A stretch of DNA of 64,000 nucleotides from positions 13,300,501 through 13,364,500 of the forward strand of contig NC_087192.1 in NCBI RefSeq assembly GCF_035594125.1, read 5' to 3'. Made by a program: the position numbers and the translations under genes. The notes below the pieces were generated by a model, which worked only from the letters and a program-made list of their open reading frames with translations, was not told the origin of the DNA and ran no database searches. Source of the DNA: Scylla paramamosain. Its lineage: Eukaryota; Arthropoda; Malacostraca; Decapoda; Portunidae. How positions within the stretch are numbered: position 1 is the stretch's first letter; each line of letters opens with the position of its first letter. Positions 50,906 through 63,262 of this stretch are shown one piece after another.

Positions 50906-51760
50906 GAAAGTAGGTGGCTATGCATGCACTTTAGGGTTTGGTACATAACAGTCCGAAAAAAATCTAAAATTAACTTTTTTGATAATGTTCTTTTTTCCAC
51001 ATAATTTCCCTGAATTTTGCTAGAATTTTGGCATCTTGGTACCTATGAAGATGAATAACAAAAAAAAAAAAAATGCAATTTTTTTATTTATTTTTTTTTT
51101 CTCTATAAAGAGTGTTATTTGTGAGTTTTAGGTTTTTGGTACTTAAGGAACTTAAAAACACTCATAATACACGTTTCTCATCATGTCCTTTCGTTCCCCA
51201 AATTTAGGGTTCTTTGCATGTATTTAAACGTTTCTATAGGTAACATGATCAAAAACACTCAAAATACATGTTTTTGGTAATGTTTTTCTGTTTCTCCATA
51301 AAGGGTGTTTTGCATGCATTATAGCGTTTCAATATGTAAGGAACTCAAAAACACTTAAAGGTAAGTTCTTGGCAAAATTTGGTTTTATTCCCATGTAATG
51401 TGATTGCCCTGCTTTTTAGTGCTTTATTGCCTAACACGCTCAAAAACACTCAAAAGACACTCTTCTGGTAATGTCATTTTTTTTTTTCCACATAAAGCTA
51501 GTTTCGTATGCAATTTGGGGTTTCGGTAACTAAGAATGTGAAAAACACTCAAAATACACGCATTTGGTAGGGTTGTTCTGCATCTCAATTAAGAGTGTTA
51601 TTCATGAGTTTCAGCGTTTTGGTACCTAAGAATCTCAAAAACACTCATAATGCACGTTTCTCGTAATATCGTTCTTTTCTTCATATAGGGTGCTTTGCAT
51701 GCATTTTGGCATTTTTTTCACGTAATAGCTGAAAAACACTGAAAATACACGCTTTTGGTA
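50906..51760 (-). repeat. satellite HOR flank between island and LINE end
   Basis: Mirror of left 18,357-19,205 and direct copy of 46,557-47,407. The GGTACC anchor is near 51,039. It starts at the shared junction ctttccaagaagcgtg (read in complement) and ends at cttttggta against the LINE tail. Confidence 0.8.
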
Positions 51761-51915
51761 ATAAGAACATAAGAACATATGAAATAAGTAAATCTGCAAG
51801 AAGGCATCAGGCCTACAAGTGGCAGTACTTGTATGAAATATGCCTACCTATTTCCACCTATCATCCCCATCCATAAATTTGTAATTTTCTCCTACTCTTC
51901 CCAAATGCCTCAGGG
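51761..51915 (-). mobile_element. CR1-like LINE 3' end (right arm)
   Basis: Reverse-complement partner of 18,202-18,356. It begins ataagaacataagaacat and ends aatgcctcaggg. The central gcatcaggcctacaagtgg and ccatccataaatttg phrases are the part I associate with decapod interspersed repeats. It has the same 5' truncation point as the left copy. Confidence 0.75.
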
Positions 51916-53199
51916 TAATTTTTTTCCCACATAAAGCTAGTTTCGCATGGAATTTGGGGTTTTGGTAACTAAGAATGTAAAAAAAAGACAAAAAACACGC
52001 ATTTTGTAAGGTTCTGTTTCTTGATTAAGAGTGTTATTCATGAGTTTCAGTATTTTGGTATCTCAGAAACTTCTCCATAGTCGAGTTTTTGCGTTTTTTG
52101 CCTTGTAATTCTGGTGAAACTACAAAACACTCATTATACACGTTTCTCGTTATGTCCTTTTTTTTTTTTCTTATATAGAGTGCTTTGCATCCATTTTCGC
52201 GTTTTTCATTTTATGTAACAAGCTCAAAAACACACAAAATATACTTTTTTGCTAATGTTATTTTATTTCTTCATATTGGTTGGTTTGCATCCGTTTTAGC
52301 GTTTTCTACGTAAATCTTTTAAAAGACACGTTTTCAGTAATTTTGTTTTGGATTTCCATATAGAGTGACTTTCATATTATTTACCGTTTTGCTGCCTAAC
52401 ATGCAGAAAAACACTCAAAAGACAGGTTTCTTGTAAAGTCGTTAAATTTTATCAGATAGGTGGCTTTTGCATACACTTTATGGTTTGGAACATAACTCCG
52501 AAAAAAAAGGTAAAATTAACTTTTTTGATAATGTTTATTCCACATAATTTCCCTGAATTTTGCCAGAATTTTGGCATCTTGGTACCTATGAACATCAATA
52601 ACAAAAAAAATAAAAATGCTATTTTTTTATTTATTTTTTTTCTCTATTAAGAGTGTTATTTGTAGGTTTTAACGTTTTGGTATTTAAGGAACTTAAAAAC
52701 ATTCATAACACACATTTCTCGTAATGTCCTTTCGTTTCCCAAATATGGGGATCTTTGCATGTATTTAAGCGTTTTTATAGGTAACATGATAAAAAACACT
52801 CAAAACACTTCATATTGATAATGTTATTCTGCTTCTCCATAAAAGGAGTGTTTTGCATGCGTTTTAGCGATTTCGTATGTAAGGAGCTGAAAAACACGTC
52901 AAGGCAAGTTCTTGGTGAAAGTTGGTTTTATTCCAATATAATATGATTGCCCTGCTTTTAGTGCTTTATTGCCTAACACGCTCAAAAACACTGAAAAGAT
53001 ACTTCTGGTAATGCCATTTTTTTCCCACATCAACCTAGTTTCGCATGCTTTTTAGGGTTTTGCGAAGGTGAAAAAAACACTCAAAATACACTCATTTGGT
53101 AATGTTGTTATGTTTCTCAATTAAGATTGTTATTCATGAGTTTCAGCATATTGGTATCTAAGAAACTTCTTTATATACACGAGTTTTTGCGTTTTTTGC

Positions 53200-53223
53200 C
53201 TTGTGGTTCCTGTGAACCACAAG
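53200..53223 (-). repeat. 10-bp-stem hairpin variant
   Basis: Stem with loop CTGT. Mirror of 16,883-16,906. Confidence 0.9.
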
Positions 53224-56200
53224 TTCTTTTGCCCGAAAATAATAAGACACTCATTATACATGTTTCTCGTAATGTCCTTTTCTTTCCCAATAGGGAGTGC
53301 TTTACATCCATTTTCGCGTTTTTTGTAGGTAACAAGCTCAAAAACACTCAAAATATACCTCTTTGGTAATATTATTCAATTTCTTCATATTGGTTGGTTT
53401 TCATGTTTTAGCGTTTTTCTACGTAAAACACCGAGAAGACACGTTTTCAGTAATTTTGTTTTCGATTCCCAAAGAATATTCCCAGAATTTTGGCATCTTA
53501 GTACCTATGAAGATGAATAACAAAACAAAAAAAGAAATTTTTTTTTTCTCTATAAAGTGATATTTGTGGGTTTTAGCTTTTTTGGTACTTAAAGAACTTA
53601 AAAACACTCATAATACACGTTTTTCGTAATGTCTTGTCTTTTCCCAAAAATAGGGTTTTTTGCATGTATTTAAGCGTTTTTATTGGTAACATGATCAAAA
53701 ACACTCAAAATACCAGTTTTTGGTAATGTTATTCTGTTTCACCATTAAGTGTATTTTCCAGGCGTGTTAGTGTTTTGGTATATAAGGAGCTGAAAAACAC
53801 TTAAAGGCAAGTTCTTGGTAAAAATTCGTTTTACTCCGATGTAATGTGATTGCCCTCCTTTTTAGTGTTTTATTGCCTATCAAGCTCAAAAACACTCAAA
53901 AGACACTTTTCTGGTAAAGTAATTTTTTTTCCCAACAAATCTATTTTTGCATGCAATTTGAGGTTTTGGTAACTAAGAATGTTAACTCAAAATACACTCA
54001 TTTAGTAAGGTTGTTTTGTTTCTCAGTTAATAGTGTTATAGATGAGTTTTAGCATTTTGGTATCTAGGAAACCTCTCCATATACACAAGATTTTGCGTTT
54101 TTTTCCTTGTGGTTCTTTTGAACTATAAAACACTCATTACACACTTTTTCTTGCAATGGCCTTTTGTTTCCCAATATAGAGTGCTTTGCATCAATTTTAG
54201 CGTTTTTTTGTAGATAACAAGCTCAAAAACACTCAAAATATACCTTTTTAGTAAAGTTTTTCTATTTCTTGATATTAGTTGCTTTGCATCCGTTTCAGCA
54301 TTTTTCTACGTAAAACACTGAGAAGACACGTTTTCAGTAACTTTGTTTTGGATTCCCATATAGAGTGAGTTCCTTATTATTTATCGTTTTGGTGGCTAAC
54401 ATGCTAAAAAAAACACTCAAAACACAGATTTCTGGTAAGGTCGTTTAAGGAGGCTTTCCATGCACTTTAGGGTTTGGTACATAAGTCCGAAAAAAAAAGT
54501 TGAATTTAACTTTTTTTGATAATATTCTTTTATCATACGATTGCCCTGAATTTTCCCAGAATTTTGGCATCTCGGTACTATGAAGATGAATAACAAAAAA
54601 AAAATAAAAATAATCCAATTTTTTAATTTTTTTAATTTTTTATTTTCTAAATAAAGAGTGTTATTTGTGGGTTTTAGCTTTTTGGTACTTAAGGAACTTA
54701 AAAAACATTCATAATACGCGTTTCTCGTAATGTCCTTTTGTTTCCAAAACATAATGTTCTTTGCATGTATTTAAGCGTTTTTATAAATAACATGATCAAA
54801 AACACTCAAAATACATGTTTTTGGTAATGTTATTCTGTTTCTCCATAAAGTTTGTTTTGCATGCGTTTTAGCGGTTTGTTATATAAGGAGCTCAAAAACA
54901 CTTAAAGGCAAGGTTTTGGTATAAATTGGTGTTATTCCAATATAATATGATTACACTGCTTTTTAGTGCTTTATTGCCTATCACACTCAAAAACACTTAA
55001 AAGACACTTTACTGGTAATGTCATTTTTTTCTCATATAAAGGTGGTTTTGCATGCAATTTGGGGTTTTGGTAACTAAGAATGTGAAAAGCAATCAAAATA
55101 CATGCATTTAGTAACGTTCTTCTGTTTGTCAATTAAGAGTGTTATTCATAAGTTTCAGCATTTTGGTATCTAGGAACCTCCATATACACGAGTTTTTGTG
55201 TTTTTTGCCTTTTGGTTCGTTTGAACTATAAAAAAATCATGATACACTTTTCTTGCAAAGTCCTTTTGTTTTCTAATATAGAGTGCTTTGCATCAATTTT
55301 CACGTTTTTTGTAGGTAACAAGCTCAAAAATACGTAAAATATATCTTTTTGGTAATGTTTTTCTATTTCTTGATATTGGTTGTTTTGCATCCGTTTTAGC
55401 GTTTTTCTACGTAAAACACTGAAAAAACACGTTTTCAGCAATTTTGTTTTGGATTCTCATATAGAGTGAGTTCCTTATCATTTATCGTTTTGGTGCCTAA
55501 CATGCTGATAAACACTAAAAAAACAGATTTCTGGTAAGGTCGTTTAATTTCCTCATATAGGAGTCTTTGGATGCACTTTAGGGTTTGGTATATAACAGTC
55601 CAAAAAAAAGCTAAAATTAACTTTTTTGATAATTTTCTTTTACAATATAATAGCCCTGAATTTTTCCAGAATATTGGCATCTCGGTACCTATGAAGATGA
55701 ATAACAAAAAAAAAATCATATTTTTTATTTTCTTACTTTTTTTCTAAATAAAAAGTGTTAATTGTGGGTTTTAACTTTTTGGAACTTAAGGAATGTAATG
55801 AGCTCAAAAACACTTAAAGGCAAGTTCTTGGTAAAAGTTGTTTTTATTCCCATGTAATGTGGTTACCCTGCTTTTTAGTGCTTTATTGCCTAACACGCTC
55901 AAAAACACTGAAAAAACACTTTTCTGATAATATCATTTTTTTCCCACATAAAGCTAGTTTTGCATAGAATTTGGGGTTTTGGTAACTAAGAATGTGAAAA
56001 AAACTCAAAACAGGCATTTAGTAAGGTTGTTCTATTTCTTAATTAAAAGTGTTATTCATGAGTTCCAGCATTTTGTTATGTAAGAAACTTTTCTAATACA
56101 CACATTTGGTAAGGTATTTCTGTTTCAAAATCAAAAATGTTATTCATGAGTTTCAGCTTTTTGGTATGTAAGAAACTTCTTTATATACACGAGTTTTTTA

Positions 56201-58326
56201 GCTTTTTACCTTGTGGTTCTTGTCAAACTATAAAACACTCATACACGTTTCTCGTAATGTCCTTTTCTTTGCCAATATAAAGTGCTTTCCATCCATTTTT
56301 GCATTTTTTGTAGGTAACAAGCTCAAAAACACATCAAAATATATCTTTTTGGTAATGTTATTCTATTTCTTCATATTGGTTGGTTTACATCCGTTTTAGC
56401 GTTTTTCTACGTAAATCACTGAAAAGACACGTTTTCAGTAATATTGTTGAAATTGCTGAAAAAAAAAACACTCAAAAGACAGGTTTCTGGTGAAGTCGTG
56501 TAATTTCCCCATTTAGGTGGATTTGCATACACATCATGGTTTGTACATAACTCCGGAAAAAAGCTAAAATTATTTTTTTTATAGTTTTTCTTTATTTCCA
56601 TTAATTTTGCCAGAATTTTGGCATCTCGGTACCTATGAAGATGAATAACAAAAAAAAAAATTCTCTCTATAAAGAGTGTTATGTGTGGGTTTTAGCTTTT
56701 TGGTACTTGAGTAACTTAAAAGCACTCATAAAACACGATTTTCGTAATGTCCTTTTGTTATACAAACATAGGGTTCTTTACATGTATTTAAGCGTTTCTA
56801 TAGGTTACATCATCAAAAACACTTAAAATACATGTTTTTGGTAAAGTTATTCTGTTTCTCCATAAAGGGTGTTTTGCATGCGTTTTAGCGATTTGGTATG
56901 TAAGGAGTTATAAAACACTTAAAGGCAAGTTCTTCGTAAAAGTTGGTTTTATTCCCTTGTAATGTGATTGTTCTGCTTTTTAGTGTTTTGTTGCATATCA
57001 CGCTCAAAAACACTAAAAAGACACTTTTTTGGTAATGTCATTTTTTTCCCACATGAAGGTAGTTTCGCATGTAATTTGGCATTTTCGTAACAAAGAATGT
57101 GAAAAACGCTCAAAATACACAATTTGGTAAGGTAGTTCTGTTTATCGATTAAAAGTGTTATTCATGCATTTCATCATTTCGGTATGTAAGAAATTTCTCT
57201 ATATACACGAGTTTTTGCGTTTATTGCCTTGTGGTTCTTTTAAAACTATAAAACACTCATTATACACGTTTCTCGTAATGTCCTTTTGTTTCCTAATATA
57301 GAGTACTTTACATCCATTTTTGCATTTTTTGTTGGTAACAAGCTGAAAAACACTCAAAATATATATTTTTGGTAATGTTATTCTATTTCATCATATAGGT
57401 TGGTTAGCATCCGCTTTAGCGTTTTTCTATGTAAAACACTGAAAAGACACGTTTTCAGTAATTTTGTTTTGGATTCACATATTGACTGACTTCCATATTG
57501 TTTATCGTTTTGGTGCATAACATGATGAAAAACACTGAAAAGACAAATTTCTGTTAAAATCGTTTAACTTCCCATGCCCAAAGTTCCCAAAGTTTAACTT
57601 TGCATGCACTTTAGGGTTTGGTACATAAAAATCCGAAAAAAAGCTATAATTAACTTTTTTTGTAATGCTCTTTTTTCTACATAAATTCCCTGAATTTTGG
57701 CAGAATTTTGGCATCTCGGTACCTATAACGATAAATAACAAAAAAAAAATCCCATTTTTTTTGTTTATTAATTTTTTTTTTTTAATAAAGTGTTATTTGT
57801 GGGTTTTAGCTTTTAGGTACTGAAGGAACTTAAAAAAACATCCATAATACACGTTTCTCGTAATATCCTTTCGTTCTCCAAATATAGCGATCTTTGCATG
57901 TATTTAAGCGTTTTTATAGGTAACGATAAAAAACACTCAAAACACTTGTTTTTGGTAATGTTATTCTGCTTCTCATGCGTTTTTTAGCGTTTTGGTATAT
58001 AAGGAGCTGAAAAACACTTCAAGGCAAGTTCTTGGTAAAATTTGGTTTTATTCCAATGTAATATAATTGCCCTGCTTTTTAGTGCTTTATTGCGCAACAG
58101 GCTCAAAAACACTCAAAAAACACTTCTGGTAATGCCATTTTTTTTTCCCACATAAAGCTAGTTTCGCATGCTATTTGAGGTTTTGCTAACAATGTGAAAA
58201 AAAACACTAAAAATACACGCATTTGGTAATGTTGTTCTGTTTCTCAATTAAGATTGTTATTCATAAGTTTCAGCATTTTGGTATCTAAGAAAATTCTTTA
58301 TATACATGACTTTTTGCGTTTTTTGC

Positions 58327-58350
58327 CTTGTGGTTCTTGTGAACCACAAG
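58327..58350 (-). repeat. 10-bp-stem hairpin variant
   Basis: Stem with loop TTGT. Mirror of 11,756-11,779. Confidence 0.9.
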
Positions 58351-58490
58351 TTCTTTTACCCGAAAATAATAAGACACTCATTATAGATGTTTCTCGTAAT
58401 AACCTTTTCTTTCCCAATAGGGAGTGCTTTCCATTCATTTTCGTGTTTTTTCTAGGTAACAAGCTCAAAAACACTGAAAATATACCTTTT

Positions 58491-59390
58491 TGGTAATGTT
58501 ATTCTATTTCTTCATATTGGTTGGTTTCTGTCCGATTTACCGTTTTTCTATGTAAAACACCGAAAAAAACATGTTTTCAGTAATTTTGTTTTCGATTCCC
58601 AAAGAATATTGCCAGATTTTTGGCATCTTAGTACCTATTAAGATGAATAACAAAAAAAAAAATTATTTTATTTATTTTTTTCTCTATAAAGAGTTTTATT
58701 TGTGGGTTTTAGCTTTTTTGGTACTTAAGGAACTTAAAAACACTCATAATACACGTTTCTCGTAATGTCCTTTCGATTCCCAACATAAGGTTCTTTAAAT
58801 GAATTTAAGCGTTTTTTTATAAATAACATGATCAAAAACAGTGAAAATACATGTTTTTGGTAATGTTACTCTGTTTCTCCATAAAAGGGTGTTTTTGCAT
58901 GCGTTTTAGCGTTTTGGTATGTAAGGAGTTAAAAAAAAACACTTAAAGGCAAGTTCTTCGTAAAAGTTGGTTTTATTATCATGTAATGTGATTGTTCTGC
59001 TTTTTAGTGCTTTGTTGCATATCACGCTCAAAAACAATCAAAAGACACTTTTCTGATAATATTTTTTTTCCCACTTAAAGCTAGTTTCGCATGTAATTTG
59101 GGATTTTCGTAACTAAGAATGTGAAAAACACTCAAAATACACACATTTGGTAAGGTAGTTCTGTTTCTCAATTAAAAGTGTTATTCATGCATTTCCGTAT
59201 TTTAGTATGTAAGAAACTTCTCTATATACACACTATATAAAACACTCATTATACACGTTTCTCGTAATGTTCTTTTGTTTCCCAATTTAGAGTGCTTTCC
59301 ATCCATTTTCGCATTTTTTTTAGGTAACAAGCTGAAAAACGCTCAAAATATATCTTTTTGGTTATGTTATTCTATTTCTTCATATTGGTT
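58491..59390 (-). repeat. extra ~870 bp satellite segment, no left partner
   Basis: The mirror coordinate sum changes from 70,106 (58,254-58,496) to 70,977 (from about 59,391), so the right arm has 871 bp more than the left between positions matching left 11,585 and 11,620. This is less than one HOR unit, about nine monomers. It contains a third copy of the cccaaagaatatt skip junction (58,598-58,612), otherwise seen at 16,630 and 53,470. Confidence 0.75.
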
Positions 59391-61430
59391 GGTTTGCATC
59401 CGTTTTAGCTTTTTTCTTCGTAAATCACTGAAAAGACACGTTTTTAGTAATATTGTTGAAATTGCTGAAAAACACTCAAAAGACAGATTTCTGGTAAAGT
59501 CTTGTAATTTCCCCATATAGGTGGCTTTGCATGCACTTCTGGTTTTGGTACATAATTCCGGAAAAAAGCAAAATTTTTTTTTTATATGTCCTTTTGTTTC
59601 ACAGACATAGTGTTCTTTGCATGTATTTAAGCGTTTTTATGGGTAACATGATAAAAAACATTCAAAATACATGTTTTTGGTAATGTTATTCTGTTTCTCC
59701 ATAAAGGGTGTTTTGCATGCGTTTTAGCATTTTGGTATGTAAGGAGTTAAACACACTTAAAGGCAATTTCTTCGTAAAAGTTAGTTTTATTCCTATATAA
59801 TATGATTATTCTGTTTTTTTAGTGCTTTGTTGCATATCACGCTCAAAAACACTCAAAAGACACTTTTCTGACAATGTCATTTTTTTCCCACATAAAGCTA
59901 GTAACGCATGTAATTTGGGATTTTCGTAACTAAGAATGTGAAAAACTCTCAAAATACACACATTTGGTAAGGTAGTTCTGTTTCACAATTAAAAGTGTTA
60001 TTCATGAGTTTTAGCATTTTGGTATGTAAGAAACTTCTCTATATACACGAGTTTTTGCGTTTTTTGTCTTGTGGTTCTTGTGAAACTATAAAACAATCAT
60101 TATTCACGTTTAGCTAAATGTCCTTTTGCTTCCCAATATAGAGTGCTTTTACATCCATTTTAGAGTTTCTCGTAGGTAAAAAGCTCAAAAACACTTTTTG
60201 GTAATGTTATTCTATTTCTTCATATTTGTTGCTTTGCATCCCTTTTAGCGTTTTTTCTACGTGAAACACTGAAAAGACACGTTTTCAGTAATTTTGTTTT
60301 GGATTCACATATTGACTGACTTCCATATTATTTATCGGTTTAGTGCCTAACATGCTGAAAAACACCGAAAAGACAGGTTTCTGGTAAACTCGTTTAATTT
60401 TCTCATATAGGTGGCTTTGCATGTACTTTAGGGTTTGGTAAATAACAATCCGAAAAAAAAACTATAATTAACTTTTTTGATAATGTTCTTTTTTCCACAT
60501 AAATTCCCTGAATTTTGCAGAATTTTGGCATCTCGGTACTTATGCAAATCAATACAAAAAAAATGCTATTTTTTATTTATTTATTTTTTTTTTTTTTTCT
60601 CTTTAAAGAGTGTTATTTGTGGGTTTTAACGTTTTGGTACTTAAGGAACTTAAAAACAGTCATAATACACGTTTCTCGTAATGTCCTTTCGTTTCCGAAA
60701 GATAGGTTTCTTTGCATGTATTTAAGCGTTTTTATAGGTAACATGATCAAAAACACTTAGAACACATGTTTTTTGTGATGTTTTTCTGTTTCTCCATAAA
60801 GGAGTGTTTTGCATGCGTTTTAGCGTTTTGGTATGTAAGGAGCTCAAAAACACATAATGGCAAGTTCTTGGTCAAAGTTGGTTTTATTCCCATGTAATGT
60901 GATTGCCCTGCTTTTTAGTGCTTTATTGCGTAACACGCTCAAAAACACTCAAAAGACACTTCTGGTAATGTCATTTTTTTACAACATAAAGCTAGTTTCG
61001 CATGGTATTTGGGATTTTGCTAAGAATGTAAAAAACACTGAAAATACAGGCTTTCGGTAAGGTTTTTCTTTTTCTCAATAAATATTGTTATTCATGAGTT
61101 TGAGCATTTTGGTATCTAAAAAACTTCTTTATATACACGAGTTTTTGCGTTTTTTGCCTTGTGGTTCTTGTGAACCACAAGTTCTTTTGCTCGAAAATAA
61201 TAAGACACTCATTATACACGTTTCTCGTAATGTTCTTTTGTTTCCCAATAGGGAGTGGTTTGCATCCATTTTCACCTTTTTTGTAGGTAACAAGCTAAAA
61301 AACAATCAAAATATACCTTTTCGGTAATGTTTTTCTATTTTTTTTTCATATTGGTTGGTTTGCATCCGATTTAGCGTTTTTCTACGTAAAACACCGAAAA
61401 GACACGTTTTCAGTAATTTTGTTATAGATT
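59391..61430 (-). repeat. satellite HOR, outer part of block Q' (reverse)
   Basis: Mirror of 9,560-11,580 at sum 70,977. A hairpin variant lies at 61,158-61,181 and an anchor-like site near 60,535. The deletion at about 59,575 is shared with left 11,385. It runs parallel to 41,200-42,980 in the same arm, for example the private cattattcacgtttagctaa at 60,100 against cattatacacgtttctctaa at 41,750. Confidence 0.8.
61158..61181 (-). repeat. 10-bp-stem hairpin variant
   Basis: Stem with loop TTGT. Mirror of 9,796-9,819. Confidence 0.9.
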
Positions 61431-63262
61431 CCCATATAAAGTGACTTCCATGTTATATATCGTTTTGTTGCCTAACATGCTGAAAAACACTCATAAGACA
61501 GTTTTCTGGCAAAGACGTTTGATTGATTTTGCATGCATCATGAATTTTGCCCGAATTTTGACATCTCGGTACCTGTGAAGATGAATAAGAAAGAAAAAAA
61601 TATCGTATATTTTTATTTATTTATTTATTTTTTTCTCTTTTTTTTTCTCTTTTAGCTTTTTGGTTCTTAATGAATTTCAAAAACACTCATAATACACGTT
61701 TCTCGTAATGTCCTTTCGTTTCCCAAAAATAGGGTTCTTAGCATGTATTTAAGCGTTTTATTGGTAAAATGATCAAAAACACTCAAAATACATGTTTTTG
61801 GTAATGTTATTCTTTTTCTCCATAAAGTTTGTTTTGCATGCGTTTTAGTGTTTTGGTATATAAGGAGCTCAAAAACACTTAAAGTCAAGTTCTTGGTAAA
61901 CATTGATTTTATTCCCATGTAATGTGATTGCCCTTCTTTTTAGTGCTTTACTGCCTATCACGCTTAAAAACACTCAATAGACACCTTTCTGAAAATGCCA
62001 TTTTTTTATCACATAAAGCTAGTTTCTCAATGAATTTGGGGTTTGGGTAACTAAGAATGTGAAAAGCACTCAAAATACACGCATTTAGTAAGGTTGTTCT
62101 GTTTCTCAATTAAGAGTGTTATTCATGAGTTTCAGCATTTTGGTATCTAGGAAACTTCTCCATATACACGAGTTTTTGCGTTTTTTGCCTTATTGTTTTT
62201 TTGAACTATAAAACACTCATTATACACTTTTCTCGCAATGTCCCTTTCTTTCTCAATATAGAGTGCTTTGCATCAATTTTCGCGTTTTTTTTTTCAGGCA
62301 ACAAGCTCAAAACCACTCAAAATGTTACTTTTTGGTATTTTCTATTTTTTTCTATTTTTTGATATTGGTTGGTTTGCATCTGTTTTAGCGGTTTTCTACG
62401 TAAAATACTGAGAATACACGTTTTAAGTAATTTTGTTTTGAATTCCCATTTTGAGTGAGTTCATTATTATTTATCGTTTTGGTGTCTAAGATGCTGAAAA
62501 ACACTCAAAAGACAATTTTCTGGTAAAGTCATTCAATTTCCTAATATAGGAGGCTTTGCATGCTCTTTAGAGTTTGGTACATAACAGTCCGTAAAAAAAA
62601 AACTAAAAACAACTTTTTTGATAATATTCTTTTATCATATAATTGCCCTGAATTTTCCCAGAATTTTGTCATCTCGGTACCTATCAAAATGAATGACAAA
62701 AAAAAAATTCTATTTTTATTTATTTTTTTATTTATTTATATATTTTTTTCTAAATAAAGAGTGTTATTTGTGGTTTTTAGCTTTTTGGTACTTGAACTTA
62801 AAAACACTTTCGTTTCCGAAACATAAGGTTCTTTTTATGTATTTAAGCGTTTTTATAGATAACATGATCAAAAACACTCAATATACATGTTTTTGGTAAT
62901 GTTATTATGTTTCTCCATAAAGTGTATTTTGCAGGCGTTTTAGTGTTTTGGTATATAAGGAGCTCAAAAACACTTAAAGGCAAGTTCTTGGTAAAAATTG
63001 GTTTTATTCGAATTTAATGTGATTCCCCTGCTTTTTAGTGCTTTATATCCTATCATGCTCAAAAACACTCAAAAGACACTTTTCTGGTAATGTCATTTTT
63101 TCCCACATAAATCTGGTTTCGTATGCAATTTGGGATTTTGGTAACTAAGAATGTGAAAAGCTCTCAAAATACACGCATTTAGTAAGGTTGTTCTGTTTGT
63201 CAATTAAGAGTGTTATTCATGAGTTTTAGCATTTTGGTATCTAAGAAACTTATCCATATATA
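61431..63262 (-). repeat. satellite HOR, outer right arm (reverse)
   Basis: Two units (anchors, rc, near 61,569 and 62,678). The first kilobase parallels 42,980-43,870 (offset about 18.3 kb). From about 62,300 it better resembles 33,200-33,840 (offset about 29.1 kb, with a shared tttgaattccca in place of the usual tttggattccca). It ends at a deletion junction near 63,262, where ccatatatac meets aaggttttggtaatg. No gene is seen. Confidence 0.7.

Larger units (their letters stand above)
51916..58490 (-). repeat. satellite HOR, central part of block Q' (reverse)
   Basis: Mirror of 11,601-18,201 and direct relative of 35,400-41,300. Anchors (rc) lie near 52,581, 53,500, 54,575, 55,685, 56,628 and 57,718, and hairpin variants at 53,200-53,223 and 58,327-58,350. 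A private change at about 57,569-57,598 replaces the usual ggtgg-cctatatagg spacer with a cccaaagttcccaaagtt doublet. Confidence 0.8.

Noticed and set aside
194..62899. Around eighty short open frames of 60-113 codons on both strands
   Set aside because: They recur once per HOR unit, have mirror twins in the other arm, are extreme in Phe/Lys/Leu/Ser from A/T runs, overlap on opposite strands, and show no codon or domain signature. They are chance frames in satellite.
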